Below, piece by piece: positions 28,625 through 38,699 of a stretch of 64,000 bases of DNA; within the stretch, counting starts at the first letter, position 1; every line of letters begins with the position of its first letter. Location: the NCBI GenBank assembly GCA_943789105.1, contig CALSSW010000001.1:496001-560000 (forward strand), in the 5' to 3' direction. The position numbers and the translations under genes are program-made. Under the pieces are notes generated by a model. That model saw only the letters and a list, made by a program, of their open reading frames with translations, was not told the DNA's origin and did not search any database. The stretch comes from an uncultured Ulvibacter sp. (lineage in GTDB: Bacteria; Bacteroidota; Bacteroidia; Flavobacteriales; Flavobacteriaceae).

Positions 28625-29529
28625 ATGAATAAAGTAAATGTATGGATTTCTGCAGCAAGGCCTAGAACCTTGCCACTCTCTATAGCCGGGATATTGGCAG
28701 GGAGCGCCGTAGCGGTTAAAACCTCAGTTTTTTCTTTTCCAATTTTTGTTCTTGCCCTTGCAACTACTCTTGGGTTTCAGGTGTTATCAAATTTTGCTAA
28801 TGATTATGGAGATGGTATTAAAGGCACAGATAACCAAGATAGAGTAGGGCCAAAAAGAGCTTTGCAAAGCGGACTATTAACCGCAAAAGAATTAAAGCAC
28901 GGAATGATTGTAACGGCAGTTATCATACCTTGTTTTTAATCTCTTTATTAATCTTCACCGCTTTTGGAGGGGAGCATATGGTGCTTTCTTTTATCTTTTT
29001 TAATTTAGGAATTGCCGCCATTATTGCCGCTGTTAAATACACTGTTGGCGCTAATGCCTATGGATACAAAGCCATGGGAGACTTGTTTGTTTTTTTATTC
29101 TTCGGAATTGTAGGGGTTGTTGGGTGCTATTTTTTATTTTCAAAATCTTTAGGAAATCATGTTTTTTTTCTAGCCATAGCAATCGGGTGTATGAGTACTG
29201 CGGTTTTGAATTTAAATAATATGAGAGACAGAATCCAAGATGCTAAGGTTCAAAAAAACACATTGGCAGTTGTTTTAGGTGCTAAAAATGTAAAGAAGTA
29301 TCACAGTGTTTTAATAATCTCAGCGCTTGTTTCTGCCCTGGTTTATTTATTTGCTAGCCAAGCAAAACCCCTTTATTATTGCGCGCTTATTGCCTTTATT
29401 CCCTTACTTATAAACATGTTTAAGGTATTTAAAAATGAAGATCCAGCTCTGCTGGATCCTGAGCTTAAAAAAATAGCGCTTAGTACTTTTGTGTTTGCAC
29501 TATTGCTTTTTGTTACAAGTTTTTTTTAA
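28625..29529 (+). pseudogene. menA: 1,4-dihydroxy-2-naphthoate polyprenyltransferase, one frameshift
   Basis: UbiA-family enzyme that prenylates DHNA in menaquinone synthesis. The first frame (ATG 28625) carries ISAARPRTLPLSIAGILAGS and the prenyl-diphosphate/Mg motif NFANDYGDGIKGTDNQDR. It runs into a stop at 28937-28939. The rest continues one frame over from about 28927, with VKYTVGANAYGYKAMGD, the second Asp motif NNMRDRIQDA, and C-terminal helices. Joining the frames needs one extra base near 28925-28930 and gives about 301 residues, normal for MenA. Every conserved motif is intact on either side, so a sequencing error is more likely than decay. It is followed by menC, so it probably starts the menaquinone operon. 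Confidence 0.82.
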
Positions 29530-29638
29530 TACACAGTTGTGTACTCTTATTTTACATGAAAACGAATCAATATATTGTATTTTTAAATTCTTGTTTTTAA
29601 AGATCATGCACATTGTTTTATATTAATACATACCCATC

Positions 29639-30672
29639 TTGAAAGCACATTATAAAAAACATATTCTAGAATTTAAAACTCCAAGCGGCACCTCTCGCGG
29701 TATTTTAAAAACAAAACAAGCTTGGTTTATTGTTCTTGAAGATAAGGGCAGCTTGGCTTTGGTGAGTGTGGTATGTTACGGGGCTTAGTATTGATGACCG
29801 TCCAGATTTTGAACAAACATTACAATGGGTTTGTGCAAACATCCACCTTGGATAGCAACACTTGTATGACGCATTAACCGAGTTTCCATCCATCCAAATG
29901 GGGCTTGAAATTGCTTTTAGAGTCTTTGGCGGCTCATGATCCATTTCAAATTTATCCTTCTGCCTTTACAAAGGGAGAAGCCTCAATTGCAATCAATGGT
30001 TTGATATGGATGGGTGATAAGGACTTTATGAGTAAGCAAATTTCCGCCAAGCTCAATGAAGGTTTTAGGTGTATTAAAATGAAAATTGGCGCTATTAATT
30101 TTGATACAGAACTGGCGCTTTTAAAGAGTATAAGGCAAGAGTTTTCTGCCTCTGAAATAGAAATAAGAGTTGATGCCAATGGGGCTTTTAATCCTAAAAA
30201 TGCCTTAGAGAAATTAAAACAATTGTCTGATCTAGACTTGCATTCAATAGAGCAGCCTATAGCTGTTAAACAATGGGACCAAATGGCCTATCTGTGTGAA
30301 AAAAGCCCGCTAGATATAGCTTTAGACGAGGAGTTAATAGGTGTGTTTTCTAATCAAGATAAACAAGCGCTGCTACAACATATTAAGCCCCAATACATAA
30401 TCTTAAAACCAAGTTTTATAGGCGGTTTTAAAGGGAGCGATTCCTGGATTGAGTTATCTCAGGCAAATAATGTACAGTGGTGGGTCACATCTGCCCTAGA
30501 GAGTAATGTAGGATTAAACGCAATTTCGCAGTATACGTTTACAAAAAATAGTACATTGCCTCAAGGTTTAGGTACGGGAAGTTTATACACAAATAATATT
30601 GCATCTGCTTTACAGATAAAAAAAGGGACACTGTGTTACAACCCTACTAAAAAATGGAATTTTAATTTATGA
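29639..30672 (+). pseudogene. menC: o-Succinylbenzoate synthase, three frameshifts plus an in-frame TAG
   Basis: Enolase-superfamily enzyme of menaquinone synthesis. The N-terminal part starts at TTG 29639 (KAHYKKHILEFKTPSGTSRG). One base is missing near 29760, another near 29787, and one is extra near 29922; a TAG at 29853-29855 replaces a sense codon in the segment between. Translating across these gives GECGMLRGL, IDDRPDFEQTLQWVCANIHLG and EFPSIQMGLEIAF, all of which fit the family. From 29923 the frame is open to 30672 and holds the catalytic KMKIG lysines, RVDANGAF, SIEQPI, LDEELIG and ILKPSFIGG. The active site is therefore intact. The gene overlaps the CPBP gene by four bases. Confidence 0.8.
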
Positions 30673-31601
30673 ATTATATACAACAAGCAAATAAAGGAAA
30701 AAACGAACCTTGGATGTTCTTGCTTACCTTTTTGTTAACTGCAGGCCTATTTATTTATAGCCTGGTCATTTTTTTATTCTTTAGTGATGGCATAGACCTC
30801 GTAGAGCAACAACAAATGCTTTTTGAGTTAGTGCCTAGTAAAAATTTCTGGTTGGCATTTAACTTACTACCCTTTGCCTTTTTATTAGGATTGTTATTTC
30901 TACTGGTAAAAAAACTCCACCAAAGAAGCATACTTTCTCTCACTACATCAAGAAAAAAAGTAGATTGGTCTCGTGTGTTTTTCTCTTTTTCGCTCATTGT
31001 ACTTATAACATTGGTGTCTTTTGGTATTTCCTACTATAACGATCCCTCAGAAGTGGTGCTGCAGCTTGATCCCTTAAAATTCGGGATATTAGTTGTTATT
31101 AGCCTTTTGTTATTTCCATTTCAAATTGGTCTTGAAGAATATTTATTTAGAGGATACATGATGCAACACCTAGGAGTTTTACTTAAAAATAGGTGGATGC
31201 CATTATGTATTACTTCCATTTTATTTGGTGTTTTTCACAGCGCCAACCCAGAAGTAGGAGAGATGGGTTACATGATCATGATATTTTATATTGGCACTGG
31301 ATTATTGTTAGGTATCATGACCTTAATGGATGATGGTCTAGAGCTTGCTTTAGGTTTTCATTTAGGAAACAACCTATTGGCAGCCACCTTAGTGACCTCA
31401 GATTGGTCTGCGTTGCAAACAGATGCTGCTTTTAAATTTACAGCAACCCAAGCTGGCACAAGTACCTTAATTGATGTTATTTTACCTGTATTGGTTTTAT
31501 ATCCTATAATTTTATTAATATTATCAAAAAAATACAACTGGAATAACTGGAGTCAAAAACTCTTTGGAAAAGTAGCTGTATCCAGTAATAAGAATAGTTA
31601 A
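30669..31601 (+). CDS. CPBP family intramembrane glutamic endopeptidase
   Basis: A 310-residue multipass membrane protein with CPBP (Abi/CAAX-protease-like) motifs: GLEEYLFRGYM (EExxxR), FGVFHSANPE, and GFHLGNNLLAA. About eight hydrophobic segments are visible. Such proteins are thought to cleave within membranes; the substrate is unknown. Its start overlaps the menC stop by four bases and menE follows, and this order (menA, menC, CPBP, menE) suggests transcription with menaquinone genes. It is the only gene in the 28.6-34.4 kb stretch that reads through cleanly. Confidence 0.85.
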   Translation: MNYIQQANKGKNEPWMFLLTFLLTAGLFIYSLVIFLFFSDGIDLVEQQQMLFELVPSKNFWLAFNLLPFAFLLGLLFLLVKKLHQRSILSLTTSRKKVDWSRVFFSFSLIVLITLVSFGISYYNDPSEVVLQLDPLKFGILVVISLLLFPFQIGLEEYLFRGYMMQHLGVLLKNRWMPLCITSILFGVFHSANPEVGEMGYMIMIFYIGTGLLLGIMTLMDDGLELALGFHLGNNLLAATLVTSDWSALQTDAAFKFTATQAGTSTLIDVILPVLVLYPIILLILSKKYNWNNWSQKLFGKVAVSSNKNS

Positions 31602-31651
31602 ATTTTTAATGTAACCAATCTAGAGATACACCTGTTATAAATACATCACTT

Positions 31652-32730
31652 TTGGAACCATCAATAAAGCTACATCCTTCATTTAAATTTAACGGCCTTG
31701 AGTTTGAAACCTCCGAAGAAATTGTTCTGTTTGCTAAACAGCTCAAAGAGAAATGGAGCTTCTCATGAAATTGCAATTGCAAAATTTATTGTAAAGTGGT
31801 TTAACGAAAAACCGTATATAAAAGTAAAAACATCAGGCTCTACAGGTACTCCTAAGAAAATCAAATTACTGAAAACAAATATGGTTCATAGCGCTTTTGC
31901 TACTGGAGTATATTTTAATCTAGGAACAAATAACACAGCGCTACTTTGCTTGTCTGCAAAATATATTGCTGGTAAAATGATGTTGGTACGCGCCTTGACC
32001 ATGGGCTGGGATTTGCATGTAGTGGCTCCAGATAAGGATGCTATCACACAATATGATAATACCTATGACTTTGCTGCTATGGTTCCATATCAGGTATATC
32101 ATACCTTAAATGCCCTAGACAAAATTAAAAAACTTATTATTGGAGGAGGTGTTATAGATCCAGATTTAGAAGCCAAATTACAAACAAAATCTACACAGGT
32201 ATATGCTACTTATGGCATGACAGAAACCATTACCCATGTAGCCGTTAGGCGCGTGAATGGTGAAGACAAAACCAATGTGTATTCTGCTTTGCCTAATGTT
32301 AGTTTTGATCTAGATTCTAGAGGTTGTTTGGTGATTGATGCCCCTATTCAAGGCAGTTCAAAGGTTATTACAAATGATGTTGTTACCCTGCATGATACAA
32401 AAAGTTTTGAATGGCTAGGAAGGTATGACAATGTAATTAATAGTGGTGGTGTTAAGTTATTTCCAGAAAAAATTGAACTGCTACTGCGTGATTTTATAAA
32501 AGTTCCTTTTATTATTTCTTCCCTGCAAGACCAGGCTTTGGGTGAGCAGCTTATTTTGGTCCTCGAACTCGAAGATCCAAAACAGGCAGGAGCCTATCGT
32601 GAGGTAATCTACTGAGTTAGAACCTTACCATAGACCTAAAAAAATATTTACTCTTTCTAAATTTCCGTTAACACAGACGGGTAAAATAAAGCGTAGTGCT
32701 ATTAAAGACTTAATTAAAGGCTACAATTAA
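31652..32730 (+). pseudogene. menE: o-Succinylbenzoate--CoA ligase, two frameshifts
   Basis: AMP-forming acyl-CoA ligase of menaquinone synthesis. An N-terminal segment in one frame (HPSFKFNGLEFETSEEI, starting perhaps at TTG 31652) ends at a stop near 31767. One extra base near 31754 shifts to the main frame with the P-loop KTSGSTGTPKKIKLLK, YATYGMTETITHVA and WLGRYDNVINSGGVK. That frame stops at 32613-32615, and the C-terminal subdomain continues one frame over (TELEPYHRPKKIFTLSKFPL, TQTGKIKRSAIKDLIKG) to TAA 32728-32730. The corrected product is about 358 residues, normal for the short flavobacterial MenE. The exact start is uncertain. Confidence 0.78.
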
Positions 32731-32812
32731 AGTACAAGATACTGCCAGGCTAATGTTGTTTTGTTTTGCGTTTTATTTTTTAAGTATCTTTAAAAAACAA
32801 ATACTGAGGCTC

Positions 32813-34150
32813 ATGAAACATTTCTTTTCTCTTATTCTTTTCTCATTTATTTTTTCTGTAGCAACAATCTCTGTGGCTCTATTCACAAATACTACCTGAG
32901 CGAGAGCGGGCAACCTTGCGTGATGAAATTTTAAAAGATAGGTTTGACAACCTGCTACCTCAACTTATGGATGATACAGGCATCGATATGTGGCTAGTGA
33001 TTGCCAGAGAATATAATGAAGATCCAGTAATGCGTACAATGCTTCCAGCAACCTGGCTGAATGCTCGCAGAAGAACCATTTTAGTTTTCTTATAGAAATA
33101 AAGAACAAAATACCCTCGAGCGTCTTGCCGTTGCTAGGTATGATGTTGGAGCTAACATCACCTCTTCTTGGGATAAAGAAATACAACCCAATCAATGGGA
33201 GCGTTTGGTAGAAATTATAAAAGAGCGTCCTGTTGAGAAAATAGGGATTAATATTTCAAAGCATTTTGGTATTGCAGACGGCTTGGTAAAAACAGATTAC
33301 CAAGAGCTTATGGAAGCTTTGCCAAGTGATTTGGAAGAAAAAATAGTTTCTGCAGAGAAACTTGCTATTGCTTGGATAGAGACAAGAACAGAAAAAGAAA
33401 TGCTTCTTTACAATCAATTAGTAGACATTACCAGCGCTATTATTGACCAGGCATTTAGCGCCGCTGTGATTACTCCAGGAAAAACAACTACAGATGATAT
33501 TGTTTGGTGGATGCGGCAAAAGGTTACTTCTTTGGGCTTAGAGACATGGTTTCACCCAACCATTGACATACAAAGAGATAACGAGGCTCTGCAAAGCCAC
33601 ATTTACTCATTTGCCAAAGGCGAAAAGCAAAAGACAGTCCTTCCCGGTGATTTGTTGCATTGTGATTTTGGAATCACCTATATTTCATTAAATACAGATT
33701 GCCAAAGACATGCTTATGTTTTAAGAAAACGAGGAAACTCAGGTGCCAGAGTTTTTAGCAACTGCCTTTGCAAAAGGCAATCAAGTGCAAGATATTTTTA
33801 CAGGAAACTTTAAGACCGGCAGCACAGGAAACCAGATCCTGGCCAAGTCTTTAAAACAGGCAAGAGACATAGGCCTTAGACCTTCTATTTACACCCATCC
33901 TTTAGGCACCTATGGACATAGTTCTGGTACTACTTTTGGTATGTGGGATAGCCAACAAGGTGTACCTGTAAATGGTGATTACCCGCTGCATGAAAATACC
34001 GTTTACGCCATTGAGCTTAACACGACTGTTACTATTAAGCAATGGAAAAAAGACATCAGAATAATGCTTGAAGAAGCAGGTTATTGGGGTGCTAATGGGT
34101 TTAGGTATGTTAATGGTAGGCAAGAGGCTATTAAAGCTATTACTTGGTAG
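32813..34150 (+). pseudogene. Secreted M24 family metallopeptidase (Xaa-Pro aminopeptidase-like), three frameshifts
   Basis: An exported creatinase/aminopeptidase P-type enzyme. ATG 32813 starts a signal peptide (KHFFSLILFSFIFS). The frame shifts near 32861, giving QILPERERATLRDEIL and DMWLVIAREYNEDP. It shifts again at about 33090 after RRRTILVF, giving YRNKEQNTLERLAVARYDVG. A third shift comes near 33727, between DCQRHAYVLR and NEETQVPEFLATAF. The metal-site segments HCDFGITY, YTHPLGTYGHSSGTT and YAIELNTTV are all present. All three events look like one extra base in a short run. The corrected product is about 445 residues. It meets the carboxylase gene tail-to-tail five bases away. Confidence 0.78.
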
Positions 34151-34155
34151 AGAAA

Positions 34156-35787
34156 TTATACCTGAATAACACCCAAATTAAATTGTTTTTCAATAGGTGC
34201 GTGGTTTGCAGCCTCAATACCCAGAGATATCCAAGTTCTTGTATCTAGACGGGTCTATAACGCCATCTGTCCAGATGCGAGAAGCAGCATAATAAGGAGA
34301 TATTTGATTGTCATACCTGGCTTTTATATCTGTCATAGAGTTCTTTCTCTTGCTTTTCAGATATTTTCTTCACCCTGTTTTTTTAGTGAAGCTGTTTCTA
34401 TTTGTAGTAATACTTTAGCAGCACTGTTTCCGCTCATTACTGCAAGATTCGCACTTGGCCATGCTGCAATCAATCTTGGGTCATAGGCTTTACCGCACAT
34501 CGCGTAATTTCCTGCGCCATAGCTGTTTCCGATAATAATCGTGAATTTTGGCACCACACTATTACTAACAGCATTTACCATTTTGGCACCATCTTTTATA
34601 ATACCTCCGTGTTCACTTTTACTACCTACCATAAACCCTGTTACATCTTGAAGAAAAACTAGTGGAATTTTTTTCTGATTACAATTGGCAATAAAACGCG
34701 TTGCTTTGTCTGCACTATCACTGTATATAACACCTCCAAATTGCATTTCACCACTTTTTGTTTTAACTAGTGTGCGTTGATTAGCTATGATTCCAACTGC
34801 CCAGCCATCTATACGTGCGTAGCCTGTTAAAATAGTTTGGCCATACCCTTTTTTGTATTCTTCAAACTCACTGTTGTCTACCAATCTATCTATAATGGCC
34901 TGCATATCATATTGCTCTGCTCTAGATCTTGGAAGTATACCGTATATTTCTTGGGGATCTTTTGCTGGCTTAGCGGCTTTTTCTCTGTTGTACCCTGCGG
35001 TGTCAAAATCGCCAATTTTTGAAACAATGTTTTTTATTTTGTCTAAGGCATCTTTATCATCTTTTGCCTTGTAGTCTGTAACGCCGCTAATTTCACAATG
35101 TGTAGTGGCACCGCCTAAACTCTGGTTGTCTATACTCTCTCCAATTGCCGCTTTGACAAGATAGCTTCCTGCCAAGAATATACTACCTGTTTTATCTACA
35201 ATTATAGCCTCATCACTCATAATTGGTAGGTAGGCTCCACCAGCAACACAACTACCCATTATGGCAGAAATTTGCGTAATACCCATGCTGCTCATTACAG
35301 CATTGTTTCTAAAAATACGTCCAAAGTGTTCTTTGTCTGGAAATATTTCATCTTGCATCGGCAGATATACTCCTGCGCTATCTACTAGATAAATAATAGG
35401 CAGCTTGTTTTCTATAGAAATTTCTTGTGCGCGTAAATTTTTCTTTCCAGTTATTGGAAACCAAGCACCTGCTTTTACAGTAGCGTCATTGGCAACAACA
35501 ATACATTGCTTACCCATAATGTATCCAATTTTTACAACAACACCACCACTAGGGCAACCACCATGTTCTTTGTACATTCCATCCCCAGCAAAAGCACCTA
35601 TTTCTATAGATTTATTTTTATCATCTAACAGGTAATCAATGCGTTCTCGTGCAGTCATTTTTCCTTTTGCATGATGTTTTTCAATGCGCTTTTCGCCGCC
35701 ACCAAGTTTTACTTTAGCAAAACGTTTGCGTAAATCTGAGAGAAGTAACTTATTATGATCTTCGTTTTTATTAATGCTAAGGTCCAT
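34156..35787 (-). pseudogene. Acyl-CoA carboxylase beta subunit (methylcrotonyl-CoA carboxylase-like), three 3'-end frameshifts
   Basis: Carboxyltransferase subunit of a biotin-dependent acyl-CoA carboxylase. The 476-residue intact frame (35787 to 34357) has KMTARERIDYLLD, FGRIFRNNAVMSSMGI, GSCVAGGAYLPIMSDE, GSYLVKAAIGE and DVTGFMVGSKSEHGGIIK. HCEISGVTDYKAKDD and the overall pattern are closest to methylcrotonyl-CoA carboxylase beta. The last about 65 residues are recovered only by removing single bases near 34368, 34328 and 34249. They read EKQEKELYD, IKARYDNQISPYYAASRIW and AANHAPIEKQFNLGVIQV, ending at TAA 34156-34158. An N-terminal ATG at 35787 fits. The biotin-carrier alpha subunit is not in the window. 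Confidence 0.85.
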
Positions 35788-36020
35788 AGTGTTGTTTTAT
35801 ACCTGTAAAAATACGAAACTATACTATTATCAATATGGCAAAACTATTTTAAATTCACGATATTTGCCATATTAGCCATTGCCAAAGGTTGGTTTTTTTC
35901 TTCTTCGGAATCTTAAAGCGAGTTTTTGCTTTTTTTTTAAATTTCTTCTAGTGTGACGGCTGTAAACAAACCTAATAGTATTTGCTATTTTTCAGTATGA
36001 AATAGCTAAAAACAACCACC

Positions 36021-36200
36021 ATGATGAACAAAAACACTGTTTTGGGATACGCCACACTAATTATGATTATAGTTGGCTTATCACTTATTGCACTTGGCGC
36101 ATTTAAATATGATGATGTTGCTGGCTGGGGATTTGCATCCGTAGGAATTGGCTTTTTTGCCATTGCCTGGGTATTTAACGCATTAAAAGGAAGAATGTAA
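36021..36200 (+). CDS. Small CAL67264-type membrane protein
   Basis: A 59-residue protein with two hydrophobic helices. It begins MMNKNTVLGYATLIMII, has a conserved middle FKYDDVAGWGFASVGIG, and ends WVFNALKGRM. I recognise the pattern as a small membrane protein family found across Flavobacteriaceae (CAL67264 family); its function is unknown. Two adjacent ATGs (36021 and 36024) are possible starts. It lies 42 bases upstream of ettA on the same strand, so it is probably co-transcribed with it. Confidence 0.75.
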   Translation: MMNKNTVLGYATLIMIIVGLSLIALGAFKYDDVAGWGFASVGIGFFAIAWVFNALKGRM

Positions 36201-36242
36201 ATCACTATATTACTTAAAAGTATTAACTATTAATTATCAATA

Positions 36243-37934
36243 ATGTCTGACGATAAAAAAGTAATTTTCTCAATGTCTGGATTGACCAAATCATTCCAAA
36301 ATGCACATACACCCGTGCTTAAAAATATATACTTAAGTTTTTTCTATGGAGCTAAAATTGGTATTCTAGGACTTAACGGTAGTGGTAAATCTACCTTACT
36401 TAAAATCATAGCAGGAGTAGATAAAAACTACCAAGGGGATGTTGTTTTTTCTCCAGGATATACTGTTGGTTATTTAGAACAAGAGCCACAATTAGACCCA
36501 GAAAAAACAGTACTAGAAATTGTGAAGGAGGGCGCCGCACAAACGGTTGCTATTTTAGATGAGTATAATAAAATTAACGATCAATTTGGTTTAGAGGAGG
36601 TCTACAGTGATGCAGATAAAATGGATAAGCTCATGGCGCGACAAGCCATTTTACAAGATCAAATTGATGCTAGTAATGCTTGGGAGCTAGAGACTAAATT
36701 AGAAATTGCTATGGATGCCCTAAGAACACCTCAGGGTGATAAAAAAATTGGTATTCTCTCTGGAGGTGAACGCAGGCGTGTAGCTCTTTGTAGACTGCTG
36801 CTGCAAGAGCCTGATATACTACTTTTAGATGAACCTACCAATCACTTAGATGCAGAAAGTGTACATTGGCTAGAACACCATTTGGCACAATATAAAGGAA
36901 CGGTAATTGCCGTAACCCATGATAGGTATTTTCTAGATAATGTTGCTGGTTGGATACTTGAATTAGATAGAGGTGAAGGTATTCCTTGGAAAGGAAACTA
37001 CTCTTCTTGGCTTGATCAAAAATCCAAGCGTATGGCGCAAGAAAGTAAAACAGCCAGTAAGCGTCAAAAAACACTAGAAAGAGAACTAGAGTGGGTACGT
37101 CAAGGTGCTAAAGGGAGGCAAACAAAACAAAAAGCGCGTCTAAATAACTATGACAAGCTAATGAGCCAAGATCAAAAACAACTAGACGAAAAGCTTGAAA
37201 TATACATACCAAACGGCCCTCGTCTAGGAACCAATGTTATTGAGGCAACTGGTGTTAGTAAGGCTTATGGAGATAAGTTACTTTACGAAGATTTAAATTT
37301 TAATTTACCCCAGGCAGGAATTGTTGGAGTTATTGGGCCAAATGGTGCTGGTAAAACAACTATTTTTAGAATGATAATGGGCGAGCAATCTCCAGATAAA
37401 GGGTCTTTCACTATTGGTGAAACGGCAAAGGTTTCTTATGTAGATCAAGCACACTCTAACATTGACCAAGATAAATCAATCTGGCAAAACTTTAGTGATG
37501 AACAAGAACTTGTGCTCATGGGTGGTAAAGAAGTAAATTCTAGAGCCTATTTGAGTAGATTTAATTTTACAGGAAGTGAGCAAAATAAAAAAGTATCACT
37601 TCTCTCTGGAGGGGAGCGAAACAGGTTACACCTGGCTATGACCTTAAAAGAAGAAGGTAATGTGCTATTGCTTGATGAACCAACCAATGATTTGGATGTA
37701 AATACCCTAAGGGCCCTGGAAGAAGGTCTTGAGAATTTTGCTGGTTGCGCTGTAGTTATTAGTCACGACCGTTGGTTTTTAGATAGAATTTGCACTCACA
37801 TACTAGCCTTTGAGGGAGATAGTCAAGTCTATTTTTTTGAGGGAGGCTTTAGTGAATATGAAGAGAGTAAGAAAAAACGTTTGGGGGGTGATTTAATGCC
37901 TAAGCGTATTAAATATAAAAAGTTAGTTAGGTAG
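36243..37934 (+). CDS. ettA: Energy-dependent translational throttle protein EttA (ABC-F)
   Basis: A soluble twin-ATPase that binds the ribosomal E site and gates entry into elongation according to ATP level. Both nucleotide-binding domains are complete: Walker A LGLNGSGKST and IGPNGAGKTT, signatures ILSGGERRRVALC and LLSGGERNRLHLA, and Walker B LLLDEPTNHLD and LLLDEPTNDLD. The EttA arm insertion lies in the first domain (about 95-140), and the linker about 250-320 is highly charged. Length (563) and the C-terminal KRLGGDLMPKRIKYKKL match EttA rather than Uup or YbiT. Confidence 0.95.
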   Translation: MSDDKKVIFSMSGLTKSFQNAHTPVLKNIYLSFFYGAKIGILGLNGSGKSTLLKIIAGVDKNYQGDVVFSPGYTVGYLEQEPQLDPEKTVLEIVKEGAAQTVAILDEYNKINDQFGLEEVYSDADKMDKLMARQAILQDQIDASNAWELETKLEIAMDALRTPQGDKKIGILSGGERRRVALCRLLLQEPDILLLDEPTNHLDAESVHWLEHHLAQYKGTVIAVTHDRYFLDNVAGWILELDRGEGIPWKGNYSSWLDQKSKRMAQESKTASKRQKTLERELEWVRQGAKGRQTKQKARLNNYDKLMSQDQKQLDEKLEIYIPNGPRLGTNVIEATGVSKAYGDKLLYEDLNFNLPQAGIVGVIGPNGAGKTTIFRMIMGEQSPDKGSFTIGETAKVSYVDQAHSNIDQDKSIWQNFSDEQELVLMGGKEVNSRAYLSRFNFTGSEQNKKVSLLSGGERNRLHLAMTLKEEGNVLLLDEPTNDLDVNTLRALEEGLENFAGCAVVISHDRWFLDRICTHILAFEGDSQVYFFEGGFSEYEESKKKRLGGDLMPKRIKYKKLVR

Positions 37935-38040
37935 TTTCTTAGATATATAATTTACCCCCTGTTTTAATTTCTTTATATTTATAACAGCTTATAGGCTTAT
38001 TTATATTGAGTGTTTTTACTTTAAACGAAAATTTAATTTT

Positions 38041-38694
38041 ATGAAATTTTTTATCGATACTGCCAATCTAGAACAAATTAAAGAAGCTCAAAGCCTTGGT
38101 GTTTTGGATGGAGTTACCACAAACCCGTCTTTAATGGCTAAAGAGGGTATTACAGGCCATCAAAATATTTTACAACATTACATAGATATATGTTCTTTAG
38201 TTGATGGAGATGTTTCTGCTGAGGTAATTGCTACAGAGTACCAGGCAATGATTAAAGAAGGAGAAGCTCTAGCAAAACTTCATGAGCAAATTGTGGTTAA
38301 AATACCTATGATTAAAGATGGAATTAAAGCTATTAAATATTTTAGTGACAGAGGCATAAGAACCAACTGTACGTTAGTATTCTCTTCTGGGCAGGCTTTA
38401 CTGGCTGCAAAAGCAGGTGCAACCTATGTCTCTCCTTTTATTGGAAGACTTGACGATATATCTACAGATGGGCTTAATTTGATATCAGAAATTAGACTTA
38501 TTTATGACAATTATGGTTTTGAAACACAAATTCTTGCTGCCTCTGTAAGGCATACAATGCACGTTTTGGATTGCGCAAAAATTGGTGCAGATGTCATGAC
38601 AGGGCCTTTGTCTTGTATTGAGGGACTTGTTAAACATCCTTTGACGGATATTGGGCTAGCAAAATTCTTAGAAGATTATAACAAAGGAAATTAA
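38041..38694 (+). CDS. tal: Transaldolase, small (TalC/FSA-like) type
   Basis: A 217-residue (beta/alpha)8 aldolase. It begins [16 protein letters not shown], has [14 protein letters not shown], and the Schiff-base lysine in VVKIPM (about residue 83), then [23 protein letters not shown]. This short form includes both transaldolases and fructose-6-phosphate aldolases; in this phylum it is normally taken as the pentose-phosphate transaldolase. The decision between the two activities cannot be made by eye. Monocistronic, 107 bases after ettA. Confidence 0.92.
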   Translation: MKFFIDTANLEQIKEAQSLGVLDGVTTNPSLMAKEGITGHQNILQHYIDICSLVDGDVSAEVIATEYQAMIKEGEALAKLHEQIVVKIPMIKDGIKAIKYFSDRGIRTNCTLVFSSGQALLAAKAGATYVSPFIGRLDDISTDGLNLISEIRLIYDNYGFETQILAASVRHTMHVLDCAKIGADVMTGPLSCIEGLVKHPLTDIGLAKFLEDYNKGN

Positions 38695-38699
38695 GACTA

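Noticed and set aside
28925..34370. Programmed ribosomal frameshifting or recoding in the menaquinone genes
   Set aside because: There are about twelve shifts of both signs in unrelated genes, without a common slippery sequence, plus one plain TAG. Sequence error or decay explains this better.
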